A DNA stretch of 52,383 nt from an uncultured Eubacteriales bacterium (GTDB lineage: Bacteria; Bacillota; Clostridia; Peptostreptococcales; Anaerovoracaceae). A program made the position numbers and the translations under genes. The DNA lies in assembly GCA_902786355.1 (NCBI GenBank), contig CADABZ010000020.1:1-52383 (forward strand), read 5' to 3'. The notes under the pieces are model-generated. The model had not been told where the DNA came from, searched no databases, and saw only the letters and a program-made list of their open reading frames with translations. This document shows positions 1-7,155 of this stretch, piece after piece (within the stretch, counting starts at the first letter, position 1; each line of letters starts with the position of its first letter).

Positions 1-100
1 AATCTCACGATTTGAACCTTGGAAGTCGCTATGGGGTTCGTCGTTGGTTACGCCCCACGTGGACTTTCACCACAGATTGACGGCATGCCCGTCATACCAG
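1..100 (-). ncRNA. Folded RNA resembling the 5' end of a group II intron (leaves the window)
   Basis: Read on the minus strand, the segment forms four consecutive hairpins: TGACGG/CCGTCA, GTGG/CCAC around a TGAAAGT loop, GGGG/CCCC, and AATC-GTGA-GATT with a GNRA tetraloop. No reading frame here looks coding. Such short stems, a GGTGAAAGTCC-type segment and a GNRA loop are reminiscent of domain I of bacterial group II introns. The position immediately behind a strong intrinsic terminator is what class C introns prefer. The 5' end would be near 95 and the reverse transcriptase would lie beyond position 1. The GTATG at the likely 5' end departs from the usual GUGYG, so the assignment is tentative. 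Confidence 0.35.
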
Positions 101-101
101 C

Positions 102-126
102 AAAAGACGCCGGGGTCTCCGGCGTC
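102..126 (-). terminator. Strong intrinsic terminator hairpin
   Basis: An 8-bp perfect stem, 106-113 with 119-126 (GACGCCGG / CCGGCGTC) and a 5-nt loop, is followed on the minus strand by TTTT (102-105). The plus strand also has a T-rich tail (CTTTGTTTG), so it may work in both directions. It ends the short transcript that starts near 246. Confidence 0.75.
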
Positions 127-246
127 CTTTGTTTGTAGATATTGTAAGAGGGATGAAAGTATTATGGTGTAGTAATCATCGGCTGCGTGTCACCGATGAG
201 TAATACCGAAGTTGTTTTGCTTGGTTAGATGTTTCTAACTCCTTGC
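106..246 (-). ncRNA. Candidate small RNA, about 140 nt, from its own promoter to a terminator
   Basis: A near-consensus promoter lies just upstream (253-281) and a strong terminator at 106-126. Between them no start codon with a ribosome binding site opens a plausible frame. The predicted transcript contains a hairpin near its 5' end (GTTAG / CTAAC) and a second one (CATCGG / CCGATG) in the middle, then an unstructured A/C-rich stretch before the terminator. I do not recognise it as 6S, SRP, tmRNA or a known riboswitch. It could instead be the leader of a gene beyond the left edge that was displaced by the intron-like element. Confidence 0.4.
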
Positions 247-252
247 AGTATT

Positions 253-281
253 ATAATAGCATCCCTATTTCCCATTGTCAA
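253..281 (-). promoter_or_regulatory. Sigma-A promoter of the candidate small RNA
   Basis: On the minus strand, TTGACA (276-281) is separated by exactly 17 nt from TATTAT (253-258), and TATAAT overlaps at 250-255. This is among the best promoter matches in the window. The start of transcription would be near 246. It reads away from the BCR/HAD operon, toward the left edge. Confidence 0.75.
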
Positions 282-381
282 GGTAGGAATTAAACTTTTT
301 TTAAAATTTTTCAGTTTTATTACAGCCCGTTAAAACCCGTGCTTCTCATCCGTGGCCATGCCGCTGTCTGCATATGCGACT

Positions 382-418
382 GCAATAAAACGGCGGCACC
401 CCCTACGGATGCCGCCTG
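382..418 (-). terminator. Terminator of the BCR/HAD operon
   Basis: A 7-bp stem, 392-398 with 410-416 (GGCGGCA / TGCCGCC), is followed on the minus strand by GTTTTATT. It lies 33 nt behind the stop codon of the 56-aa membrane protein, which fits the end of the whole operon. Confidence 0.75.
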
Positions 419-450
419 TTTCTTCTACTCTATTCGACTCTGCTGATCTG

Positions 451-621
451 CTACAGATGCTGATTCCTTGGGATCCTGTCATACCACTTGAGCAGCAGCG
501 GCTCGATCTTCGAGGTCAGCTTCATGTCCAGATTAAAGAAATAAACCGTAAATGTGACTACGAAGAACGCAAGTCCTCCGGTCAGAATATACAGAAGTGC
601 CTTAAGTAATGTCTTTTTCAT
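451..621 (-). CDS. Small single-span membrane protein, 56 aa, last gene of the BCR/HAD operon
   Basis: I do not recognise this protein. The frame starts with ATG at 621, preceded by GGAGG at 629-633 with an 8-nt gap, and ends with TAG at 451. The sequence begins MKKTLLKALLYILTGG and has one strongly hydrophobic span at about residues 5-29, then a short tail rich in basic and hydrophobic residues (ending RIPRNQHL). It lies 36 nt behind the second BCR/HAD subunit and in front of the operon terminator, so it is probably co-transcribed. It might anchor or couple the operon's redox enzymes at the membrane, but nothing in the sequence proves that. The strong ribosome binding site is the main argument that it is real. 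Confidence 0.6.
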   Translation of the reverse strand: MKKTLLKALLYILTGGLAFFVVTFTVYFFNLDMKLTSKIEPLLLKWYDRIPRNQHL

Positions 622-656
622 TATTATGCCTCCGGTTAATTCAGTCTGTGTTTATT

Positions 657-2255
657 TTACCACGAATTCTCGTCGTCGAGAACCTCGAGTGTCGGGTCAA
701 GAGGTTCTTCCTGCATAACTGTTCTCATGTAGCTGTTGACCTGATCTCTTACTCCCTGTCTAGATACAACACGAGGGTCGAAGAGCTGATGGTCTACCCA
801 GATCAGAGGAATTCCGAGCTCTCTTGCTCTGTCCTCGAACATTCCATGCATTCCATCCAGAGCCTTGCAGGTGATGTGCTCCCAGAGGATGATCATATCT
901 GCGTTGTACTGTTCAACGAACTCGAAGAGGTCGTCGAGGAGTACCTTGTAGCCGCCGTGTGTACGGTTACGCATGATCATCTCTTCAGTCAGCATAGCCA
1001 TATCGTAGTATGCCTGCTCTCTGTTCTCAGGAGTATCTGTCTCTGCGATCATCTCTGTGTTGATGCATGAAAGCATGTCTGTCAGAGGAACGATGCCCCA
1101 ACAGTTGAGGAGCCATACCAGGAAGTCCATGTAGTAGTGCGACTGAACGCCCCATACGATCGCTCTGTGGCGGTACTCAGGAGCAGCCATTTTGCGCTTC
1201 TTATATGCCTTCTCTGCCAGCTTCATCAGACGTCTGTCAGCTCTCTCGAATTCAGGAACCTTGCCGCAGATAGCCATGTAGTTGGTCTCTGTGTAAAGTG
1301 CGAGGTTGCCGCCGAAGATCTGCGGATAGTCTGTCTTGTTCATATCGAGCCACTCGTTACGGCACTTTGTAGCGAAATTGACTCTCTTAGCGCATTCGAA
1401 GTAGTAATCCCAGTCCCACTTATGGCCTGTGTGCTCTTCGATGAATGCGATAGCTCTTCTGATCTCTTCAGCAGCGTAGTCCTGTACGTCGTCTTCCTTG
1501 TGACGGAGCGGAGCCGGCAGCTGGAATACAGAGATGCCGTCTTCCTTCTCAAGTCTCTCAGAGATTACGCCGTTGCCGAGGAGGGATCCGTCGCATGTGG
1601 TGTTGCACTGTACAGCGCATGCACCGAAGATCGGAGCGTCGTCATCGATCGAAACGCCGGCTTCTGCCTCAGGCATCGGGCAGACGTCGCCAGGAAGTCC
1701 ATATTCCTGAGCTACGTCGATATAGTGCTCCATAGCGTGCTGATTCAGGAGTACTGATACGTATGTGGATGGAGTCTCACGGGATGTGCACTTCAGATTA
1801 GGGAAGCCCATCATTACTGCTGTCATCTCGTTCTCATCAACGAGTACGTTTATCTTGGAGAACTCCTCATCGTTACCTACTCTGCGGTCAGCGCGAGCCA
1901 TTGTATTGAGGAGCTTCGCAACGTCGATGATGATAAGGTCCTGCTCCTCATGGGTCATTCTGAGGTATTCGCCTCTGAGGCCCTGAGTGAATCTGTCTAC
2001 CATCATAGGTACTGCCAGATAGTTAGCCATCCAGCGGTATCTGAAGAAGAATTTGATATTGCGAGGCTTAGCCATAAATTTGCCGAGTGTGAGCATGATG
2101 CCCAGCCAGCGGCTGTAATCGTAAAGAGTATCTCCTACGCCTCTCCACTCACGGCGTTTTCTTACCTTGCCATGAGGCTTGTAGAGATCGCCGTATCTGG
2201 TATCACCCTTGATCTTCTCAGGGTTGACCATTGTCTTGAATTTCTTAACAGCCAT
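657..2255 (-). CDS. BCR/HAD-family dehydratase or reductase, larger subunit (532 aa)
   Basis: This belongs to the 2-hydroxyacyl-CoA dehydratase / benzoyl-CoA reductase subunit family (HgdA/BcrB side). Members carry a [4Fe-4S] or double-cubane cluster and reduce or dehydrate CoA-thioesters with low-potential electrons. Family-typical stretches include a CNTTCDG segment at about residue 220 and WEHITCKALDGM near residue 465, followed by GIPLIWVDHQLFDPR. Conserved cysteines suitable for cluster binding remain in both stretches. The ATG at 2255 is chosen because GGAGGA lies 6 nt upstream; a GTG one codon earlier is possible. The start overlaps the stop of the preceding subunit (TGATG), which implies translational coupling and a heteromeric enzyme. 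The substrate cannot be told. A [4Fe-4S] double-cubane cluster protein rather than a true dehydratase is an alternative. Confidence 0.8.
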   Translation of the reverse strand: MAVKKFKTMVNPEKIKGDTRYGDLYKPHGKVRKRREWRGVGDTLYDYSRWLGIMLTLGKFMAKPRNIKFFFRYRWMANYLAVPMMVDRFTQGLRGEYLRMTHEEQDLIIIDVAKLLNTMARADRRVGNDEEFSKINVLVDENEMTAVMMGFPNLKCTSRETPSTYVSVLLNQHAMEHYIDVAQEYGLPGDVCPMPEAEAGVSIDDDAPIFGACAVQCNTTCDGSLLGNGVISERLEKEDGISVFQLPAPLRHKEDDVQDYAAEEIRRAIAFIEEHTGHKWDWDYYFECAKRVNFATKCRNEWLDMNKTDYPQIFGGNLALYTETNYMAICGKVPEFERADRRLMKLAEKAYKKRKMAAPEYRHRAIVWGVQSHYYMDFLVWLLNCWGIVPLTDMLSCINTEMIAETDTPENREQAYYDMAMLTEEMIMRNRTHGGYKVLLDDLFEFVEQYNADMIILWEHITCKALDGMHGMFEDRARELGIPLIWVDHQLFDPRVVSRQGVRDQVNSYMRTVMQEEPLDPTLEVLDDENSW

Positions 2256-3436
2256 CACTTCTCCTCCTTCTGAATCTTCTTGATATCGATGCTCTCCATG
2301 AACGCCTGTACACGGGTACGCATCTGTCCGGAGGAGCCGATAGTGTACGGTCTGTCGACGTCATATCTGTTTCTGAGGATGTGTGATCCCATCATCTTCT
2401 CATATGCCCATGGATCGCAGAACTTCATCTGCTGATAGATGATGCCGTCAGCCTTGTATTCCTTAGCCAGCTTGTCGACGTATTCACGTCTTCCATCCAT
2501 CTTCTCGGTGTTCATGTATCTCGGGCACTCGCCTCTGTACATGTACTGTCTGCAGATCTGAGTCAGTGCGTCTTCATCGTCAGTAAGCTCGATAGGATCT
2601 CTGCCAGGCAGCGAGCCATAGCAGAATCTGTCAGCGCATACGAATGCTCCGCTGTCCTCAATAAGCTTGATGAAATCTGTGTCATCTACTTCAGAACCTA
2701 CTACAACGACTCTTGCCTTGAACCATGGCTTCGGGTCAGGCTCTCTTGTCTTCAGTTCCTCAAGTGTCTCCTCGAGTTTATCGATGATGAGATACTTCGG
2801 AGCTACATATGAAGCGAGGCAGAACACGTTGTACTCATATCCTGTGATCGTAGGGTTATCGAGCTTGCGGAAGTCTCCGATCTGTCTGAGCAGCTCACAG
2901 ACGTGATTGTGCTCTGCTACAGCCTTGCGGATCGCTTCATCACTTACATCGATGCCGTAATTCTCAGCCAGCGGCTTGAGAATGTGATTTTTGCACTGAA
3001 GCACATAGAGGTTGAGGCCGTTGTAGTCAGCCTTCATAGGGATCTCCATGTAGTCCCAGAAGAAGTTTTCCTTGTCCTTGCCGGCAGCCTTGAGGAGTTC
3101 CATGTTCTCAACGCATCTGTTGAGCATAGTGCATCCGTCAGGTGTTACCATTCCGTCAAGGAAGTTGTATCCCCCCTCCAGAGCTCTTTCGAGTATAGCT
3201 CTGGAATACTCGCAGAGAAAACTTGTCAGATAATATGTCCCTACATCTATTGACCCTGTGCGAGGTGCACGGAGTCTTGCCGAGAAAACTCCCGGCAGGT
3301 TGAGAAGCGGTTCAGGCACATTCTCACACATATACCCAATACACTTTTTCCCTTCACTCTGAGCCTGTCTGATCAGATCGTTGTGTGCTTCCTGAAGGAG
3401 GTCCTCAAAGTAAATCAAATGTTTAAGGTCTTTCAC
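2255..3436 (-). CDS. BCR/HAD-family dehydratase or reductase, smaller subunit (393 aa)
   Basis: This is the partner subunit (HgdB/BcrC side, D-component family). Three cysteine-containing landmarks of the family are intact: GYMCENVPEPLL near residue 35, PDGCTMLNRC near residue 108, and QMKFCDPWAYEK near residue 346. Together these normally hold one iron-sulfur cluster per subunit. The second half has the expected Rossmann-like region, with VVVVGSEVDDTDF near residue 240. Its stop overlaps the next subunit's ATG by one base. Upstream, 22 nt separate it from the 63-aa gene. The family normally needs an ATP-hydrolysing activator (HgdC/BcrA/D type), and none is encoded in this operon or window. 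The reaction is therefore left open. Confidence 0.85.
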   Translation of the reverse strand: MKDLKHLIYFEDLLQEAHNDLIRQAQSEGKKCIGYMCENVPEPLLNLPGVFSARLRAPRTGSIDVGTYYLTSFLCEYSRAILERALEGGYNFLDGMVTPDGCTMLNRCVENMELLKAAGKDKENFFWDYMEIPMKADYNGLNLYVLQCKNHILKPLAENYGIDVSDEAIRKAVAEHNHVCELLRQIGDFRKLDNPTITGYEYNVFCLASYVAPKYLIIDKLEETLEELKTREPDPKPWFKARVVVVGSEVDDTDFIKLIEDSGAFVCADRFCYGSLPGRDPIELTDDEDALTQICRQYMYRGECPRYMNTEKMDGRREYVDKLAKEYKADGIIYQQMKFCDPWAYEKMMGSHILRNRYDVDRPYTIGSSGQMRTRVQAFMESIDIKKIQKEEK

Positions 3437-3458
3437 AGTATCCCTCCTGTCTGTGGTA

Positions 3459-3650
3459 CTACTTGCTGTTCTTCTTTACCTCAGCCTCAAGCATTTTAGT
3501 GATCTTCTCGCGGTCTTTTGCCGGGAGATCGTCTGTTTTTCCATTGAAGAAATCTTCGATTATTCCATAGTGTACGCCGGTCTTATAGCCGATCTTGAAA
3601 TAATTGATATCATACTGCTGCACAATGCTGCGCATTTCCTGATTAGTCAT
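3459..3650 (-). CDS. Small protein with a possible Cro-like helix-turn-helix, 63 aa
   Basis: I cannot name this protein. It starts with ATG at 3650, directly after the TAA of the HypA-like gene (TAAATG), and its ribosome binding site GGAGG sits inside the end of that gene, so translation is coupled. The middle segment (YKTGVHYGIIEDFFNGKT, residues 23-40) is spaced like the recognition part of an XRE/Cro-type helix-turn-helix, and the C-terminus is a charged helix. It has no cysteines and no membrane segment. It might be a regulator or an assembly factor for the neighbouring redox enzymes. The call rests on the coupling and the ribosome binding site. Confidence 0.6.
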   Translation of the reverse strand: MTNQEMRSIVQQYDINYFKIGYKTGVHYGIIEDFFNGKTDDLPAKDREKITKMLEAEVKKNSK

Positions 3651-4067
3651 TTAGTCCTCCTTATTATCCTGAGTCGGATCGTAGTCAGCTTGCTTTACAC
3701 TGTTTTCCGTACCGTCAACAGTATCTTCGACCTCGAAATTCTTGATCCTCATTTCATTGCCCCGAAGCAGCCATGTATGTCCGCTGCCGCAGTGAGGACA
3801 GGTCTTGCCGTATTTGACGGTTGAATAAGTGATCTTGCAGTCTTCACAGAATGTGACGGCAGGTATCTCCTCACATCTGAGCTCGGCGCCGTCAAACATC
3901 GGAAACTTCTTGGTATACCAGTTCCAGTAGTCATACAGGTAAGAGGTCACAATGCCCGATACCTCACCGAACTCCAGAGTCACTGAGGAGATCTTATTGA
4001 TTTTGTTCTCCTCAGCGATCTGTGAAACTTGCTTTACTACGTAATTCACCAAACCAAGTTCGTGCAT
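3651..4067 (-). CDS. hypA: HypA-like zinc/nickel metallochaperone (138 aa)
   Basis: HypA normally delivers nickel to [NiFe]-hydrogenase (or urease). The protein begins MHELGLVNYV, keeping the N-terminal Met-His-Glu that binds nickel in the family. It has the zinc site as C74-x2-C77 and C90-x2-C93, followed by GNEMRIKNFEVE, a typical family ending. An acidic extension of about 25 residues follows, beyond the usual length of about 115. No [NiFe]-hydrogenase gene or other hyp gene is in the window. The gene sits between the flavoprotein and the BCR/HAD subunits with 9 nt and 0 nt gaps, so it is probably a dedicated partner of this operon. Whether it carries nickel or only zinc is unknown. Confidence 0.85.
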   Translation of the reverse strand: MHELGLVNYVVKQVSQIAEENKINKISSVTLEFGEVSGIVTSYLYDYWNWYTKKFPMFDGAELRCEEIPAVTFCEDCKITYSTVKYGKTCPHCGSGHTWLLRGNEMRIKNFEVEDTVDGTENSVKQADYDPTQDNKED

Positions 4068-4076
4068 ATACTCTCC

Positions 4077-6860
4077 TTATCTGGAAGCGATCTTGTTCTT
4101 AACGATTCCTACTACGCGCTTAGGAATGTTCTTGCCGATTCCGACGAACTTCTGCTCTGCAGGGATCATCCTTGAGTACAGATCTCCGTCCGGACGGCGG
4201 ATCAGATGGATAGCATCGAACTTGCACTGTACGGTGCACATTCCGCAGCCGATGCACTTATTGGTGTCGACTACGCTGCGTCCGCACTTGAGACATCTTT
4301 CTGCTTCCTTCTTGATCTGGTCTTCTGTGAACTGCTTGACTTCATAGTCCATAGTGAGCTTCTTGCTCTCGTCGATCTCTCTGATCTGACGTGCAGGCTT
4401 TTTGAACTCGTTCGGAGGCAGTACCAGGTTCTCCTTATCAAGTGCTTCGAAGTGTCTGGTATTTCTGTGGATAGTCAGTGACTGTCCTTCGTTGACGAAT
4501 CTGTGCAGTGATACAGCACCTTCTCTTCCCATTGCGAGAGCATCTACTACGAACTTCTGTCCGCTTACAGAGTCTCCGCCTGCGAAGATGTCAGGCTCTG
4601 CTGTCTGCAGTGTAACAGGGTCAGCAATGATCATTCCTCTCGGGCTGAACTCTACCTTGGTTCCCTCGAAGAGTGTGCCGTAATCAGGCTTCTGACCGAT
4701 ACTGAAGAGTACTGTTGTGCACTCTTCTTCTGTTGTGATGCTGTCATCGAACTGAGGTGCAAATCTTCCCTCTGCATTCTTGACTGCAGTGCACTTTCTG
4801 AACTTGATGCCGCTAACCTTGCCGTTCTTGACTACGACCTCTGTCTGGCCCCAGCCATCGTGGATCTTGATGCCCTCGTTCTCGAGGTATTCCTGATCCT
4901 CTGCGCCCATAGGCATCTCGTCATATGATTCGAGGCAGTAGAGGTTGACGCTCTTAGCTCCCTGACGGATAGCTGTTCTTGCAACGTCTGCTCCGATATT
5001 TCCGCCGCCGATAACAACTACGTTGCCGGACAGCTTCTTAGCTTCGCCGAGAGTGACAGCCTTGACATAATCAACACCGCCGATAACGCCTTCAGCATCA
5101 TCGCCAGGGATTCCCAGCTTGCCGCATGCCTGAAGTCCTGTTCCTACGAAGAAGCCCTTGAAGCCTTCTTCTCTCAGCTGCTGGATAGTTACATCCTTGC
5201 CGACTTCAACTCCGCATCTGAACTCAACGCCCATCTCTTTGAGGATATCGATCTCAGCGTTGACAACCTTCTTGTCGAGTCTGAAGTTAGGGATACCGAG
5301 TGTCATCATTCCGCCCGGTACAGGGTTCTTCTCGAATACTACCGGATAGTATCCTTCAATTGCCAGGAAGTATGCGCATGACATTCCAGCCGGGCCGGAT
5401 CCGATAATAGCGATCTTCTGGTCGAAGTGCTCTCTTGTTGTGGATACCATTGGCGGGATGTACTTGTGCTCATCTTCGAGGTCCTTAGCAGCGATGAATG
5501 CCTTGATATCGTCGATAGCAAGAGGATCATCTACTGTATTTCTTGTACATTCAAGCTCGCAGTACTTGTGGCAGATAGCTCCGCATACTGCCGGGAACGG
5601 GTTGTCTCTCTTGATCAGCTTGAGCGCTTCCTGATACTCGCCTCTTGCTGCCATGTCGATGTAACCCTGGATAGCGATGTGCAGCGGGCATGCAGCCTTA
5701 CAAGGAGCTGTTCCTGTAGGCCATGTCTGGATGACACCGTTCTCATTCTTGTAGTTCCAGTTCCATTTCTCCTCTGGCCAGAAGTTGTTGCTTGGCAGCT
5801 CTGCCTTAGGATATTCGACAGGTCCCTGCTTAGTGCAGAGCTTCTGTCCGAGTCTGACAGCGCCTGCAGGGCAGACCTCAACGCACTTGCCGCATGCAAC
5901 GCACTTCTCAGCGTCTACTTCTGACAGATAAGCAGAAGCGGACATGTTAGGTGTGTTGAAGAGCTGTGATGTTCTCAGAGCGTTACAGATACCTACAGCG
6001 CAGTTGCAGAGTCCGAAGATCTTGTTCTCGCCGTCGATATTGGTGATCTGGTGTACATAGCCCTTTTCTTCAGCCTTCTCGAGGATCTCTATTGCTTCTT
6101 CATAAGTGATATCGTGGCCCATGCCTGTCTCACGGCAGTAATCAGCAAAATCGCCTACGCCGATGCACCAGTACTGTTCGATATCTCCGGAACCCTCGCC
6201 GCGGACTCTCTGCTGCTTACGGCAGGAGCAGATTCCTACACCGATTTGTCCTTCGTATTTCTTGAGCCAGTGTGAAAGGTGCTCTACAGGAAGGGACTCG
6301 CATTCAGCCGGAATAGCTTTCTCAACAGGGATAACGTGCATTCCGATTCCGTTTCCGCCAGGGCCTACCATCTGGGTGATGCCTGCAAGCGGAAGATATG
6401 TCATTCTCTCGAAGAAATCTGCAACCTGTGGTGTTTCAGGCATGATCTCAGGTCTCATTACCATGATCTCAGCACTTCCAGGTACGAACATATCGAGTAC
6501 CCAGCGCTTCTCGTGCTGAGGATTCTTGCCGTCCAGATTCTCGAAATGCCACTCTACAAGACTTACCTGGCAGAGAGCCTCAAGAACGAGCTTGAGATAC
6601 TCATCATCGTATCCGGTAAGCTTCTTCATCTGCGCAAAAGTCTTAGGTTTACGCTTGCCCATCTTCAGCGCTGTATCGAGGCAGTCATCAGCTACCTTCT
6701 TGCCGTATCTTCTCTCAGCATACTGAAGGCCGCAGTCTATTCCCCAATACTCAGGGGATTCGGTGCTTACCTTCTCAAGGCCGAGAAGTACTTCCTTGCG
6801 GTCAGTGATGATCTTACCGAGCTTGAAGATCTTCTCATCGCGAGTCATTGCTTTAGCCAT
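4077..6860 (-). CDS. Multi-cluster FAD/NAD(P) oxidoreductase of the GltD/NfnB type with ferredoxin domains (927 aa)
   Basis: This is a large electron-transfer flavoprotein. The N-terminal 300 residues are helical with extra cysteines (GICSCRKQ, LCNCAVGIC). A [4Fe-4S] motif CVACGKCVEVCP follows near residue 316. A GltD-like linker with CKAACPLHI and CGAICHKYCELEC comes next. The FAD Rossmann fold shows IIGSGPAGMSCAYFL near residue 485 and the NAD(P) fold VVVIGGGNIGADVA near residue 626. A C-terminal ferredoxin segment has CLKCGRS and CIGCGMCTVQC. Such proteins move electrons between NAD(P)H and ferredoxin, sometimes by bifurcation. As first gene of the operon it is the likely electron donor to the BCR/HAD subunits; that role is inferred. 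GAGGGAGAG precedes the ATG. Confidence 0.85.
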   Translation of the reverse strand: MAKAMTRDEKIFKLGKIITDRKEVLLGLEKVSTESPEYWGIDCGLQYAERRYGKKVADDCLDTALKMGKRKPKTFAQMKKLTGYDDEYLKLVLEALCQVSLVEWHFENLDGKNPQHEKRWVLDMFVPGSAEIMVMRPEIMPETPQVADFFERMTYLPLAGITQMVGPGGNGIGMHVIPVEKAIPAECESLPVEHLSHWLKKYEGQIGVGICSCRKQQRVRGEGSGDIEQYWCIGVGDFADYCRETGMGHDITYEEAIEILEKAEEKGYVHQITNIDGENKIFGLCNCAVGICNALRTSQLFNTPNMSASAYLSEVDAEKCVACGKCVEVCPAGAVRLGQKLCTKQGPVEYPKAELPSNNFWPEEKWNWNYKNENGVIQTWPTGTAPCKAACPLHIAIQGYIDMAARGEYQEALKLIKRDNPFPAVCGAICHKYCELECTRNTVDDPLAIDDIKAFIAAKDLEDEHKYIPPMVSTTREHFDQKIAIIGSGPAGMSCAYFLAIEGYYPVVFEKNPVPGGMMTLGIPNFRLDKKVVNAEIDILKEMGVEFRCGVEVGKDVTIQQLREEGFKGFFVGTGLQACGKLGIPGDDAEGVIGGVDYVKAVTLGEAKKLSGNVVVIGGGNIGADVARTAIRQGAKSVNLYCLESYDEMPMGAEDQEYLENEGIKIHDGWGQTEVVVKNGKVSGIKFRKCTAVKNAEGRFAPQFDDSITTEEECTTVLFSIGQKPDYGTLFEGTKVEFSPRGMIIADPVTLQTAEPDIFAGGDSVSGQKFVVDALAMGREGAVSLHRFVNEGQSLTIHRNTRHFEALDKENLVLPPNEFKKPARQIREIDESKKLTMDYEVKQFTEDQIKKEAERCLKCGRSVVDTNKCIGCGMCTVQCKFDAIHLIRRPDGDLYSRMIPAEQKFVGIGKNIPKRVVGIVKNKIASR

Positions 6861-6997
6861 ATAATTCTCTCCCTCTTTATTAAAAAATAAGTATCTACAT
6901 AATTAATGCATTTTATCGCATATTATTGTCATAATTTTATCACAGCATTTACCACGTGTTCAAGAAAAACAGCTTTAAAACGCTCATAAATACATGC

Positions 6998-7067
6998 AAA
7001 AACATCCCCCGTCCGGGGATGAAGTGACTGAACTAGGCAAATCCGGACCGGCTGCAGCTGAAGCCGG
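6998..7067 (-). promoter_or_regulatory. Terminator with a competing helix in front of the BCR/HAD operon (possible attenuator)
   Basis: On the minus strand CATCCCC / GGGGATG (7003-7009 with 7015-7021) is followed by TTTTT (6998-7002), an intrinsic terminator 140 nt before the first operon gene. Just upstream, GTCCGG (7043-7048) can pair with CCGGAC (7011-7016) inside that hairpin. A second hairpin, 7048-7053 with 7062-7067, overlaps the competing arm. This is the layout of a conditional terminator. No ligand-binding fold is recognised, and no crisp minus-strand promoter was found. Confidence 0.4.
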
Positions 7068-7078
7068 CAAAAATCGCA

Positions 7079-7107
7079 TTGACACATACCCCGCCCGGGT
7101 ATAATAT
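7079..7107 (+). promoter_or_regulatory. Promoter of csoR-copA
   Basis: TTGACA at 7079-7084 is followed by 17 nt and TAATAT at 7102-7107. TATAAT also occurs at 7100-7105 with a 15-nt spacer. Transcription should start near 7114. The spacer contains the first CsoR operator, so repressor binding would block RNA polymerase directly. Confidence 0.75.
7086..7102. promoter_or_regulatory. csoR: CsoR operator 1
   Basis: The 17-nt site has the symmetric form ATACCC-N5-GGGTAT, which matches the known G/C-rich CsoR box with A/T flanks. It lies between the -35 and -10 elements of the csoR promoter. Confidence 0.7.
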
Positions 7108-7117
7108 ATTGATGCAG

Positions 7118-7134
7118 ATACCCCTCATGGGTAT
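7118..7134. promoter_or_regulatory. csoR: CsoR operator 2
   Basis: A second site has the same form ATACCC-N5-GGGTAT and lies 32 bp (about three helical turns) after the first, just downstream of the predicted transcription start. Two sites on the same DNA face suggest cooperative or looped binding. Confidence 0.7.
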
Positions 7135-7155
7135 ACGAAACAGAGGAGAAAAAAT

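Noticed and set aside
1-60. A tRNA or rRNA end at the left edge
   Set aside because: No cloverleaf can be folded and no rRNA motif is recognisable; short hairpins with a GNRA loop fit another RNA better.
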